A stretch of 62,073 nucleotides of DNA, taken from assembly GCA_003427395.1 (NCBI GenBank), contig BFEA01000046.1, positions 719,499 to 781,571 on the forward strand, written 5' to 3'. Below the pieces are notes generated by a model that worked only from the letters and a program-made list of their open reading frames with translations, did no database searches and was not told the origin of the DNA. The position numbers and the translations under genes were made by a program. Of this stretch, positions 20,556 through 32,204 are shown piece by piece (within the stretch, counting starts at the first letter, position 1; the number at the start of each line of letters is the position of its first letter). This DNA comes from Chara braunii. Lineage: Eukaryota > Streptophyta > Charophyceae > Charales > Characeae.

Positions 20556-22265
20556 TTAATCAACTTCAAATGACATCATGTTGGTCGAACAAGTCGGCTT
20601 ACTAGGAGAGAGTGCTGCTAACTCGGAAGAAATATGGTACGTAGAACTCTCTCCTAACGAAAGCTCGCTTAGAGTGATCTCATCATACATGTTTTTCACT
20701 AAAGTGAGAGACCTTAGGGGCAACTCAATCGTGGTGATAGAATCATCAGGTTCATGTATGAGTCCCTTAGGCAGTTCGCCTATGAAAGAGTGAACATTCA
20801 CATTAGCCTTTCTCTTCTTCTTTCTCTTCATATTTTCATCATGCTTAAGGGCAAGAAGTCTCATACCTCCAGGATGTCTGGGATCCAATTTGTTTCATGA
20901 ATTGTCACAGACATAACTCATTGCATCATTTTTTGTCACCCCACTCTTCACATCCTTTTCCAATGGTTTACAGTAAATGGTAGTGTGACCTCCTTCACGA
21001 CAATAATAACAGACAAAATTCTTCCTTGGTCGATCATCGTACTTCCTTTTCTCTCTGTTTCATTTTTCACCACTCCCTCCATTCTTTCTGGATCTGGAAG
21101 AATCCCCTCTTTTATCATAGTTTTCGTCATCATTTTCATCATCCTCATCATCATCACTTTCTGCTATTTTCTTCCTTTTTTCGTCTGCAGCATGACTAGC
21201 AGGCATATAGTTAGTCATAACTCGTTGAACAATATTCTTAGCACTCAGATTGTTCCCTCTGTTCATACAATTCTCAGTCTCCCAATCTTTAGCCAATGTA
21301 CTGATCTGATCTAGCAACCACTTCTTGTGAGAGACCGTAGGTAGAGTTTTTGCGATTGCAACCATTTCATCTGATCTGAAAGGATAATGTTGAGTTTGAT
21401 GAATAACAATCTGTCTTTCGTTATCAGTAAAATTAGTCAATAAAATATGACATCTTTGAGCATCATCCAATTATGGAATTCTTCTGGCCGTTCTAATAAA
21501 AGTCTGAAGGAAAATGTTGAAAGTGTCATTCTTAGCTCTTTTGATGTTGATGAGATCCTTGGTAGTAGTTGAAGAGTCTTTCTCAAATTCTCTTTTCATT
21601 CTTTCCTTGACCTCTTCCCATATAGTGGCCCCTTCCATCAACTTTTGAACAGCCAACCTCGAGTTAGTGTCACAATAGGATAGAAGGTGCTTAAGTCGTT
21701 GTTTGCCTGTCCAGCCATAACTGAGCCCAAATAATTCATCCTCATCCAAGAAATCATTTATTTGAGGTCATCTGAAGCATGAAATCCTCTCATCTGGTCT
21801 CTTTGCTCTTGCAATATTTGACCCTCCTTTTATGGTGTCAACTCTCTCTACTAGTTTCCGTATGACACCTACCAGAGCCTCCTCATTAGTTCCTGCAGAA
21901 GAACTTGGTCTTCCTCGTCCTGCCATTTTGACCATAGACTCTGCCTAATACTTTCTTTTCTCTCTCTTTGTCACTTTTATCCTCCTCTTTCTTATTTTTC
22001 AGTCTCTTACTCTTCTTGCAAGAGATACAGGTTCGTTTCTCTCTTCCCTCGTTTGCTCTACCCCTTGAGAGTCTTGTACATAGAGAATGTAGGCAATAAG
22101 AGACTGGGTAGTGATCAATGACAATGCGATCCTTCTCATTCTTCCAATATAATCCTCAATCAGCTCTCTTTCATCATCCCTACTTAATCTTCTATTATAT
22201 CGTTTTATAGTACCCTTGATCATAAAGTATCGCGTCAAGTCTATGATCTCATAATCAAATTGCAT
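20556..22265 (-). pseudogene. gag of Element 1
   Basis: Three open blocks interrupted by stops. 21471-21749: retrotransposon capsid-like helical region (LFGLSYGWTGKQRLKHLL, then ATIWEEVKERMKREFE, then FNIFLQTFIRTARRI). 21060-21470: continues with DDAQRCHILLTNF, ending in an acidic DDDEDDENDDEN tract. 20950-21030: zinc knuckle C-YY-C-REGG-H-TTIY-C (C-x2-C-x4-H-x4-C, complete). 20556-20888: C-terminal Ser/Leu-rich part. Gag forms the particle and binds RNA through the knuckle. The N-terminal start near 22265 is uncertain; the 88-codon frame there may belong to the array upstream. Confidence 0.75.
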
Positions 22266-22559
22266 TGCTTACAACCCGTTGCTGATTCTTCTGGCAAGAG
22301 AGACTCGTTCTCTAGAAGAGTGGTATGATATTCTCTCGGTTGTCCCCACTTTCACCACCTTTAATAAATAGTTGATCTCTGTCTAATCAGTGACAACTCT
22401 CAGAGCAGAATCTCTCATCTGATCAAGGAAAGGTTGTAAAAACTCGAACTCATCCAAGGTAGAGAGGTTCCTGTCAAAAATCCGAAGAATTTTTTCTATC
22501 TTGACTATTCTTCTTTCCAGCACAATCCCAAATGTTAGTTGTTCAACCAAGCTGGACAT
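22266..22559 (-). other. Junction between module array and gag in Element 1
   Basis: Frames are broken. Contains pieces such as RISLARRISNGL that I cannot place. Confidence 0.35.
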
Positions 22560-23065
22560 CGCTAATCATCATAGACAATATTTGAAAGATAAATCTCATG
22601 ATTAACATAATCAGGAGTCTCAAATCTGTGCTCAAAGGTACTCAGAAGCAGGGATTTTATCATCACATTAGAGTTTTTCTCTCTTTGCTTACCAGCCTTG
22701 GCAATAGTCTCCAGTAGAGGCATTTAATCTCTCATATCATCAAACCCATCAGCAATTGAAAATCCAGGGAGTTTTTCAAACGGACTTACTCCCACTCCCC
22801 AAGTCACTTTCCTTTTCAACTTCTCTAGTCACTTTTTTGTTCGCTCGAGACTGATATACGCCCCCTTCAGACACTCAAAATATTCAACTTCCTCCTCTAG
22901 ACAGTCTGAGGTGTAAACCCTCACGTCCAGGCTGCCAGAGTTCAGGAATTTGACCACAGTAATGTGAAATATTATATGTCATCTTCCATGAGTCTCATAT
23001 CTCAGAATTACAAATGGATTATCATACCCCGTCACCTCATAAAGTTTGCCCCTCACAGTAGTTAT
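22560..23065 (-). pseudogene. Array module E1-4 (ORF193-like)
   Basis: Last of four modules before gag. Readable: RGKLYEVTGYDNPFVI, LDVRVYTSDCLEEEVEYF, LEKLKRKVTWGVGVSPF, IADGFDDMRD. The order (Y-E-V-x-GY, then DVR-x-Y, a helical segment, then P and D-x-D motifs) is that of ORF193. At least three in-frame stops. Confidence 0.55.
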
Positions 23066-23070
23066 CCTTG

Positions 23071-23565
23071 CTACTGAGAGTATTCTTCTTGAGCCTTCTT
23101 CACCTTCCATACAAAATTTATCATGGCTGACCAATTGTCCCTTGAAAAGGTAAGCCCTTCAACAGGAGGAGATGGTATCCCAATGAAACGTCTGACATAG
23201 GTACTCCAAGAGAAACTTTCCCCCTCTCGTTCTAACCTTCTTTTTTCATCATGCACAATGTTCGATGCTCGCTGTCAGCATGCACCTTTTCTACACTCTT
23301 TAAATTTTTGTCTTGGTACATAAATCCCAACATCATACTCATCAAGATCAATAAAATAATAGGTAAGAACATACACACTGTCCTGCTCTCGCCCCGGATT
23401 CTTTAGTGCCTCATATCTCACGATCTCATAAGGAATCACGACTCTCTTCGTTATAGAATTAAGGGAATTTAACAATTTATTTGATTCAGCCATACTCAAT
23501 CTCCCATGTCCTCTTACCGGTCTAAACCAGGGTTTCTCTCTTGGAGGTACGTAGAGCTGACTCAT
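23071..23565 (-). pseudogene. Array module E1-3 (ORF193-like), best preserved
   Basis: Two open blocks (23275-23565 and 23071-23256). Motifs: LLNSLNSITKRVVIPYEIVR, YVLTYYFIDLDEYDVGIYV, then LEREGESFSWSTY, IPSPPVEGLTFSRDNWSAMI, VWKVKKAQEE. This gives the family pattern: aromatic beta strand, D-V-x-I-Y-V, helix with LERE, proline-rich turn, D-N-W-S-A, basic helix. Function unknown. Confidence 0.65.
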
Positions 23566-23569
23566 TTGG

Positions 23570-24000
23570 TTTTTTGGTCTCTCTTCACTTTCAGAGCAAG
23601 CTCAACCACTGCAGACCAATTATCTCTTTACAAGTTAATATCAGGTAAGGGAGGAGCTGAAAATCCCTCAAAGATGGTAAATCGAGTAGATTCAGTGAAG
23701 CATTTATTCTCCCTCTCAAGTTTCTCTTTCGCTTTCAGTACCACCTCTTCAGCAAATCCTCAGCATCTCTCATACACTGCATCTGTACTTCTTTCTTTTG
23801 AGACATAGATTCTTACATCATACGTATCCAGGTCTCATATGGGAAATAAAATGTTAGTATATATAATCGTTTTTGCTCCCATTCACTCTCGACCATCTCA
23901 TATCCAACAACCTCATATGGGAACACCTCTCTCTTACTTAGGATATTCAGTGATCTAAGGAGGCACTCAACCTTCTCTTGGTTTGGGTCTGAACCTCTGC
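23570..24000 (-). pseudogene. Array module E1-2 (ORF193-like)
   Basis: Motifs: LLRSLNILSKREVFPYEVVG, RLYILTFYF, a frame change near 23813, DVRIYVSKERSTD, KAKEKLEREN, APPLPDI, RDNWSAVVELALKVKRDQ. Closely parallel to module E1-3, including the R-D-N-W-S-A block. Stops TGA and TAA within. Confidence 0.65.
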
Positions 24001-24079
24001 CAAATTTCAACCTTCTTCGTCTGATTTCTTCTGTCGAATTCTCTTTAGATCTCATGACCGTCAGTTCATCTTTCCCATT

Positions 24080-24570
24080 TCTGTACCATGCTGACAATTG
24101 GTAGTCAATGAGTCCCATCACAGTAGCTGTCAGGAATAAGAGGGATCGGAACAGTCTCATATGTTACTGGCATTAGACCCCATTCCACTCTCTTCTTCTG
24201 CTTGATTGATTTTACCTTCTCATTATGAAGAAATTGGATTGCAATTCCCCATAACCAGTTAAAGACCTCACCATCATTACAGTCTCCCTTCTTGACATAA
24301 GGACGGATATCATAGATATCTCCCTCCAAGTAGCGAGTCAGCACTACGCTGATGGTCGAATTGCCAGAACGGTAGACCTAACAATGCTCATATTGATAGG
24401 GGAATATCCCTTTAGAAGTTACATTCGAGAGTTTTTTAATGCATCAGTAGTTAGCATTCCTGATGAAGTCTCTGAGCTCAAGACTCTTTCTTTTTCTCCT
24501 TAGTATTTCAAGGACATCATAGGCTCACAAGGCATACCTGAAATCAAGCTCGGTTTTCTCTAGCAGTAAT
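24080..24570 (-). pseudogene. Array module E1-1 (ORF193-like), first after the leader
   Basis: Motifs: LSNVTSKGIFPYQYEH, STISVVLTRYLEGDIYDIRP, YVKKG, then a Trp and AIQFL, then PIPLIPDSYCDGTHWDSL. The D-x-R-x-YVKKG and DG-x-x-W pair is shared with ORF193, making this the module nearest to the LTR protein. Begins about 215 bp inside the primer-binding site. Confidence 0.65.
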
Positions 24571-24783
24571 ATCAATCTCCTTCCCCAGTCCAGTGTGGTA
24601 CCTCACACAAGAAAAGATAAGACTCGGTTAGCAACTAGGCTCTTCAAGAGAATAATGACTCAAGAAAAATTGCAGAATCAGTCTGAAAAAAAACTCAGAA
24701 ATTGTCAGCAGTTCTCAAGGTCTAATCAAAGCTCAAAGTTGTTTGCTGACCCAGGTTCGTTCCGGACACGAAAAGTTTTCATG

Positions 24784-24801
24784 TCCCCGGCAACGGTGCC
24801 A
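24784..24801 (-). promoter_or_regulatory. Primer-binding site, tRNA-Asp type
   Basis: The minus strand reads TGGCACCGTTGCCGGGGA, four bases after the 5' LTR end. It differs at one position (A for G at the fifth base) from the complement of the plant tRNA-Asp 3' end (TGGCGCCGTTGCCGGGGA), a primer used by several plant gypsy lineages such as Athila. It fixes the direction of Element 1 and the LTR edge. Confidence 0.85.
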
Positions 24802-24995
24802 TTTCTGTCGCACTTTTTCTAGCCACGGCCTCTTCAGGCGACCAGAAAGCCAACAGGTTGTCACGCAGGGTTTGATTGTTTGTTTGCGATAAATAAAATA
24901 AATTACGTAAAGCAAATCCTTTTTTGTTGTGTGCGTCCGGCTTCAAGTGAGACCCTTCAATTGTGATCTTCACCGGTCCCCAGTCTTAGAACTCT

Positions 24996-25001
24996 TTTAT
25001 T
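24996..25001 (-). terminator. Polyadenylation signal of the 5' LTR
   Basis: AATAAA on the minus strand in the block shared with 10931-10936, about 190 bp from the LTR end. Confidence 0.6.
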
Positions 25002-25368
25002 TTGATTTGGAACAGCAAAGAATAATGCAAATAATAATCGTGAGATTTTGAGATGTCATGCACGTATCAATCCTGCAATTTTCTGATTTTGAGAACTGTG
25101 ACAGAATCATCAAGAAATGCAATCATCGGCAATGACAATGCAAGAAAACAAGACGTACGGACTCATGCAATGACAAGGTTAAATGAGGGAAAAATGAGAA
25201 CTCATAATAGTCTCAAGAAGTACACATGTAGGAAGCATGACCAACACCAGTCAAGAGTTTTCAATCATCCCTCAGAATCTCATACTCAATCTCTCATTTT
25301 GTTGTGCGCTTCTTGTGCTGCGAGCCATATTCCCGTGCTCTTTGAGTCTGTGGCCTCTGAATATAGTG

Positions 25369-25949
25369 TCACATGAAGCCTGCTAGCTCTGAACATTTTC
25401 ATCCAAGTCTCATGATACGGAAATCAACCATGGCACAAAACTTCTCCCATAGTGTAGGAAGATATGGCTGAGAAAAAATCCCTCGTCTGAGATGCAGGAA
25501 CTCGGAAGGCTCCGTCACTAACTCGTAGTCGATTGTTGCAGGTGAAATGTACCTCTTTGCCAGATCCACCAAGTCACCCCAATAAGAACCGTCGGTGAGA
25601 ATAAAGGAGATCGGAGGCTTAGGAAAGTCTGTATAGAACTTCGGTCCGAAGTTGCGGATCAGCTTCGTACCACTCTCGTCAAGTTTTCCTTCCCTCTCCT
25701 CAAGATGCCTTGCTGCTGAGAGTCAAACTTAATCGAAATGCTCATGAGCCTCCTTCCCCTTTTTCACATAGAGTCTTAGGGCATAAATAGTATCTGCTGC
25801 AAAGTTGGTGAGTGCAAAACGATTGACAAATCTCCCTGCCTGAAACAAACTGCACCGACATACTGATACTGAATTGCTTCCTTAAGTGAGATCCTGTTGA
25901 GACTAGCCAATATTGACTCACTGACTGGAAATGACTGAACTGTACTCAT
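25369..25949 (-). pseudogene. ORF193 copy in the 5' LTR of Element 1, broken
   Basis: Start (MSTVQS-PVSES, 25949) and end (ELAGF-M-stop, 25369) align with ORF193 at 9980-10561, so the gene has the same limits in both LTRs. A frameshift lies near residue 45 and stops lie around residues 80-85. The central PPK-type proline and FGPKFYTDF-like segment is still readable. It shows that this gene belongs to the LTR and is not a chance frame. Confidence 0.75.
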
Positions 25950-28900
25950 GAGTACGATAGTTGTTGCTCCTCTGACTTTCTCAGGTTTATTAAACTGCTT
26001 CTGTGACGTGGCTGTTTCGATTGTTACTCGTGCTCTGACAATTTACTGTGTCCAATTGTGACCAATCCCAAATCTGGTCCGTTTTTTCCAGTCTGTCTTT
26101 GTTTGATGTTTGCACAATTTCTCTTGGAGTCGGTGATTAGATCCTCTTACGGTTCACCAACAATAATTTTTCTTGCCTCTTCAACGGATCCTACAAATGA
26201 GAAGGTGCTGTGTAATTTTTCATTTGACCCGTGAATATAGCAAGTGTACTCAATGCGTGTCTGTTCCTTCACATGTGTCAAAGCGTGTTCCATCATGAGT
26301 TTTGTTTGATGGCAAAGGTCCTATGCTACTTTTTCTTCCCAGCCTTCGTCTCTGTCTCGGTGCAGTGAACAGGTCACTCTCAGTGTGCTCTCACTCCTTA
26401 TATCTCCACAAAGACCCATTGTACTAAAATGATATGATTGCCCTCACGTGTCAAGATACATGCTGGAACTGATATGAATGGTGATAGATTCTGATTGACA
26501 GAAATCTGCAACGCACCACCCTTCAGGCTGAGCGTCTCTAAGAAATATATTAACTGAGAGAGACCGGTCTGTCGTAGTTGTCAGAAAATGGTTAATTAAT
26601 TGAAGCTTGAATAAAATCACAAAGCGAGCGCCTCGTTTCGACTCGTCCTGTTGTTCTTAATGGTGAGTCAGGGCCATGCAGTCTGCCATTACGATCGTAG
26701 AACTGAAAGACGTACTCAATGTTTTCCCCTCCCTCTGAGTTTATTGATCGCACGTTCCCTTAGCATAGGAATTACTATGCAATGTCTCGAATAGCCTAGG
26801 CCTTCCAACTCTCATGTTTGTCCAGGTTAGTTGTACTTTTAACGTCTCTGCTTTTTTTTTTCCGTTTTCTTTATCCTCTTCAAAGTGGTGATCTTAGAGT
26901 TAAGAGGAAGAAGGCAAGATTTTACAGTCATGCAGGGTTCACCACATGCCACGCACACACAGATATTGTTGCAGACTCAGAAGTACCATGGTCATGTACA
27001 GCATAAGGTTCCACTAAACACGGTCTGTCTTATCGTTACTCAGAGGATCTCCGTCCCGACCACCTAGACAAACACCGTGGCAGGTACTCCTAGTCACTGT
27101 TAGTACGCATGCAGCCACTAAGTGCCATCTTTTACAGCTCCTGGACTCTGGCTTCTCAAACTCGAGGGTAGACTCGTAGGATTATGCCACTAAACAATTA
27201 CTGACAGCTTCCTCGACATGACAGATTCGCACTCACCCCTTTTCTTTCCCATTTTTCTCACAGGTCTCTTCCTGTCGATCCTTCGGGGTAGAATGCCGAA
27301 AACTCCGATACTCGGGCTTTTTACTGTCAATGCACTCTAGTAATCGCCAGTTCTAGATACAGTCGACAAACATGCAATAATTGGCTCATGCTGCGATTTG
27401 CATAGTGTCAGTGCCTTACCGAACTCACAGCAAGGACTGGTCCCTCACACCTGCAAAAAGCGGTACTTGGTATGGGGACTGATTCCTTAGAAATGACCAG
27501 TGGAGTCAGCGACACGACATTTACACAACGATGATCCCTCTTTCCTCAAAGCGTTAGTATTGGCATGAAAACGACCACACTAAGGATGCGTTCAAGCCGC
27601 ACCAAGCACTGTGTCACCCAGACCACAACATACTCAAACACAAAAGGGTACTTCAGTGATTCTGCAACGACCATTGTCAGGCTCCTTCACACATAGTAGT
27701 ACTATCCTAAGAGCTTTGTTTTTGGCCTTCCGCTCACGACTTGATCACTCTAAGCTCGTTCGCCCCATTCTTTATGTCATTACTGGATTCTCCTTTGGTC
27801 TTTGTTATCAGGCTAATAGATAAAGATTGGCGTTTTGACCCCACCACACGACCATGCTCAGTTCATTGAGTTAGGTCGCAGGGTTATTCTGTACTCAGTA
27901 CTGTAACCCCGAGCATGAGATTATTCTCGCTTGGGACTACGTGCGCAGAGGATGCATATGCTTTAGTCATAACCTATTAGCAGGATTCACGCTTAAAACA
28001 GGATGAGACCCTGTGCACATTTGTATGGGTTTCACCCGTGCTCGACACCCTCTTGGTATCGAACACAACTGATGTTCATATTTGGTTCATAAGAAGGTGG
28101 GGGGGTTAATGAATTCCTCAATTCATCTTCAGCACAAAGACCTGCTTGTGCAGCGCCGTATGTTTGCTTGCTGTCATGGAATATAGGAAGATTAACACAC
28201 TTGCATGTAGGCCAAGCAGAGCAAGATCATCTAATCACCATAAAAAAGGAACTTAGCAAGGAGGTAAGCCACTTTTCTGAGCACCCTCCTTTTCCCCATC
28301 AAACACATAGGGCATACAACGAACGAGCATCATCCTATTAAGCTCGCGGATCAAATTGCCAAAACAAAGCTCTTATTTATTCTATTTACAAGCGGCAACA
28401 ATACTTATTTAGTCATATCGAGGCATACCAGCGAGAAAGACTCACAGTCATGGTCAAGAAGTTCGGTTCCACCAGCCCATCAAAAGATGCTTTGCCTATT
28501 TTTCTCAGTATAATGATTAAGTAATAAAAAACAAAAAAGGAAAAGACAATACTCCGGGGAAGAGGTTCAGAACAGTACATTAATATCTCGCTCGTGAAGT
28601 CCCTTGTTACCCACCGATTATCACTCGAAGAGCTAAGTCTAGCCAATCATGTTTAACACACCTGAAAATTGGGCACTTGACCACTTTAACCCGCCAAATC
28701 AGACACGGGAATGCCTGGCCAATAGCCTCTGATGGAAACAGGACAAGAGGAGGGGGATGAAGCAGCCATTACTACTACCACAAAGGTGTCTCAAGAGAAT
28801 CAAACTCGAGTCCCAATATGTTTTCAAGGGAGAACTACGTTCTGATGCTCAACTCTCCGTTCCTTCCGAAGCTCTACTCTTACTTACGGCTCAACAAGAG

Positions 28901-30710
28901 ACTGTTACTCACGCACAAGCGAATAACACACCATCACCGATCGAAAGCACTCGGCTCAATCTCTCGAAAGGGAACCTCTGTCATTCATACTTGATACAGT
29001 CATCCACCCCCTCACCTTCGCCAACCACTATAGCAAGGGTTGCTAGAGTAGTGTCACATCTGGAAGAGGTAAAAATCATTATCACAAACTCGTACTGGAG
29101 ATGTCAACAAATTATTATTCGTACCTTAGGAGGATAGAATGTCGAGCCCCCTTTGCTACGTGTTGTGAAATGTAAATAGTATCGTCTTGTGACCAGTAAT
29201 TCACTGACACCGAATGTACAAAGAACCAACTCAATCATCGCCCAGAACCTGCATGTGGCTCCTAGCATCCAAAACTACAACTCTCTTCTTCTTTTGCCAC
29301 CCATGGAATGAGAAGTCGAATCAACCGGGTTACACACAAAACCATTGCCCTTTGGCGTAGATCGTCTGTCGCGACCAACCAAGTTGACCTCGTAGTACAG
29401 ACTCGCACGCCTCACTTGTCTCTTACACAACTTATTCTCACTAACTGGTCCACTGAAAACACTCGAGGTAGCGAGCGAACTCAGGCTCATGAAGGAGCTC
29501 CCGTAAGGAAAATCAAAGATCATTCATCGGAGGCAGATGGCATCGACCGAACTCAAGGCGTGGCTCAACTCACTCGTCTCCTCTGCCAATGACCCAGAAC
29601 TGAGCTGGCTCCCTCATGAGTACATGTGCATCCGACGGAAATCAAGTTGACGACACATGCAAGGAGGAGAGCGGGAAACGCTGATGATGTCACCCAATAC
29701 AGGCGACGCTCGTCTACATTCATGCTTGTCACACCCGCACTTATCTCTCCTTTCTTCGCCGTAGCGCGTGCTCGGGACCTCTCCTGATCGCTTGCTCTGA
29801 TGGTTAGTGACTGCAATCCTCGTACAAGCGAGGGGCTGTTCGATCTGTCTCCAAGACCTGTCTCCAAGACAGGGAAGCAGTTTGTGGTTGGCGTGAAGCA
29901 CGCAAAACAAGTCACGACCTCCACCATGCCCCGCAGGTTAACCTCTTTTCCTGGTCGACACCACTCACACTGCGCCTACAAAGTCTTTTCCCTCTCGTTC
30001 TTGATTGTCATTGTTGCAAGCGCGTCTGGTCTGTAACTACCCCATTTTCCTTAGTATTGCCCCCGCCAAGAATTAGCCTCTGGACCACTCTGTCTGGCTT
30101 GCCACACGCTGAAGTCAAGTTTGAAGTCAGCATTCCGAGCACACATACTGCGCTTGCCTCCCCCACGGTCTAGTTCTCCTTTCTTGAGTGTCGTCTGTCG
30201 TGTCCCTACTGGCCGCTGATCCTTTCAATCTGGTGAGAGCATAAAGTCCCCTAGCACAGAGCAAGGCTGTAGTTTCAAGCTGCGCACCGTTCGCAGGGTA
30301 ATGATGGCTATCCCACAGGGGCCAGGCTCGTGTTGAAAAGCCCAATGCCCACCATGGACACTCCATGCACTGCTGCGCTCCCTCGTACTCTTACCGCCAG
30401 CTAGACACCGCCCCCTCTGTCACACATGAACTACTTCGATCTCCCGTTGACCTCGGAGACTCTACTCTCTTACATGTGTCTCTCCCTTGTCTTTCATTTC
30501 AACCGTCTTTTTTTTTTTTGGTGTCGTAGTCGAGTGGTCTCACTCTCACACCTGCTATTTTTTCAAAACTGACCTCTGGGCCAACCTTTACCGACTCGGC
30601 TGACGGGCGTTCTCTACTCCACTACCCTAACTCATGCCAGGACTGGGTCTGGGCGTCACTTGCTTCGAACTCAGCCCCTGAGTCCCCCTGTTTTTCTAGT
30701 CATGCTCCGC
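25950..30710. other. 5' LTR interior without recognisable gene
   Basis: 4.7 kb with only short frames on both strands (the longest is 126 codons at 28757-29137, plus). I see no motif in any of them. Position matches the unassigned interior of the solo LTR. Confidence 0.5.
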
Positions 30711-31133
30711 CTAGCGGTGCAGGTCCTTGTGTCGCTGAGCGTTCGTTTTTAAGCCCCTCTCTACAGACTCGGCGGACGGGTGATTCCATCGCCATTGGTC
30801 CAGTCCATGCCAGGACAGAGTCGTGGCATCCAAATCGCTCTCCTCGCTTTCGGCCTCAGTGTCGCGATCTAGGTGTCGTTCTTCCCGATCCACCGTGTCC
30901 GTGGATGTCCCTTCGTCCAGGTACACGACAGTCACCCTCATCTCGTCCGTGACCCCGTCTCGTCTGCACCTCCTTTCTGCTCGATCTTTTGCCATTGTGA
31001 TCGCCATCTGTAGGCCTGGGTCCGCCCTCATCTCCTCCTCTTTTCCCCCTTCTACATTTATCCTCAGCTTCATCTCCCCCCTGCCGTAACTGTAGTCCAG
31101 CACAACTGTCACCGTAGGCCCATCTCCCGACAT
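30711..31133 (-). CDS. ORF-C in the 5' LTR of Element 1, longest open copy
   Basis: About 140 codons from the ATG at 31133 (MSGDGPTVTVVLDYSYG). Order: beta-rich start, KLRINVEGGKEEEMRADPG, AKDRAERRCRRDGV (basic, about residues 57-70), VTVVY, LDRDTEAESEESD (acidic), LSWHGLDQWRWNHPSAESVE. It aligns along its length with the two copies in the solo LTR. The strict keeping of the RAERRCRRDG block and the WHGL-x-QW motif between diverged LTRs suggests past selection on the protein. Not recognised. The promoter that would drive it is missing in this LTR. Confidence 0.6.
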   Translation of the reverse strand: MSGDGPTVTVVLDYSYGRGEMKLRINVEGGKEEEMRADPGLQMAITMAKDRAERRCRRDGVTDEMRVTVVYLDEGTSTDTVDREERHLDRDTEAESEESDLDATTLSWHGLDQWRWNHPSAESVERGLKTNAQRHKDLHR

Positions 31134-32204
31134 CCGCTCCAATCGACGAGTTGAAACTCCAAGATTAATAAAATAAAATTAATTCGGATGGTTCTGAAAA
31201 AAACGAGGGACTGAACTCTGACAATCAGGGCCCAAGTAGAGCTTAGCGTGCTACTGCCAACTACCAGTTCTCGTGAAAGCACGTAAAGCGGCCACAAGTC
31301 CGACCCATCAGTCCCATAATGGGATACCGAGGGGCACCCTCGTTTCTTCTAAACACGCCACCGGGCTAACCTTCACGGGTACCCGTGTCCGATGGCAAGG
31401 AGGGGGCTTATGACCTTCCGAGGGAGGTGATAAGCCTCCTACCAATGCGGCCGCGGGCTGCCCCTCTTTTGGGGTTCCACCGAGCGCCACCCAGTCGAAC
31501 AGGTCAGATCCCATGACGGTAAGTAAAAAGTCGCCCAGTCTAGACCACCAGGCTGCGCTCGGGGTTCGAAAATGAACCGTTAGTTACTCGGAGAACGACA
31601 AGAGGGGGAAATCAGTAAAGGAATCAATAATAATAATGATAATAACAACAAAATAAGAAAAGAAAAGAAATCATAACGCTGCAGCGGCCAGAGGTCACTA
31701 GATCGTCCCAAACAGAAGTGAGGGTCCAGATCTGTACGTAGATCTGACACTCGACTTCCGTTTTCTTCTTATCCCCATTTTCTTTTCTTTTTCTTTCTTT
31801 CTTTCTTTACCCCCTTTTGCGTTTGACTGTAACAACGGATCCATGTACCTAACCCATAACTTGACAGAGGGGCACTTGACACGCAGTAGAAAAGACAGCG
31901 TCGGTCCCTGTACTCTCGCGTCCCTGGGCGAGCCCGGCGGCTACCACGGCTACAGACCGGTAGTGCTTTGTTGTACAGCAGGGCGCCTAGCCTGCGTGGA
32001 CCAAAGGAAAGTCCAGTGGCGCACCCCTTTTGCTAGGGAGGGCACCAACTGGACCTGTTCATAGTAGGGTACTATTCAGGTACACCAGGAGCGTCGCGTA
32101 GGCTTCGGGAACAACCCGACGAGCCTCTGATGTTTGAGCGAAAAGCGGTTACTGAGTAGGAGCCTGACACACAGAGGAGGGTTGGGACACCGCGCCCTCC
32201 GACA

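Larger units (their letters stand above)
1950..32204 (-). mobile_element. Element 1: very large nested Ty3/gypsy retrotransposon
   Basis: Read on the minus strand the order is: 5' LTR (32204-24806), tRNA-Asp-type primer-binding site (24801-24784), array of paralogous small proteins (24.57-22.56 kb), gag with zinc knuckle, aspartic protease, RT, RNase H, integrase (to about 14.94 kb), a 3-kb non-coding tail, and the 3' LTR start at 11876. Protease-RT-RNaseH-integrase order is that of Ty3/gypsy. The 3' LTR is interrupted by a plus-strand solo LTR (2485-11124) and reappears at 2484 down to about 1950. Without the nested LTR and with a full second LTR the element would be about 27-28 kb. All pol domains carry stops or frameshifts, so it is dead. 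It inserted into a Harbinger transposase gene and later received mitochondrial DNA in the integrase region. The far end of the 3' LTR is not visible. Confidence 0.85.
24806..32204 (-). repeat. 5' LTR of Element 1, 7399 bp
   Basis: On the minus strand it begins TGTCGGAGGGCGCGG (32204) and ends AAAAAGTGCGACA (24806), with the same TGTCG/CGACA inverted ends as the solo LTR at 2485-11124. It is followed by a primer-binding site and interrupts a Harbinger transposase. Contents in order: U3-like part with short AAT repeats (31630-31665), ORF-C (30711-31133), a 4.7-kb stretch without genes, an ORF193 pseudogene (25369-25949), AATAAA (24996-25001). The TATAAAAG box present in the other two LTRs appears to be deleted here near 31140. 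Confidence 0.87.

Noticed and set aside
14936-24570. Reassigned stop codons, since several TAG stand where Tyr is usual
   Set aside because: TGA and TAA occur as often at other residues, frameshifts and a deletion are present, and RPS15 ends in an ordinary TGA. Simple decay is enough.
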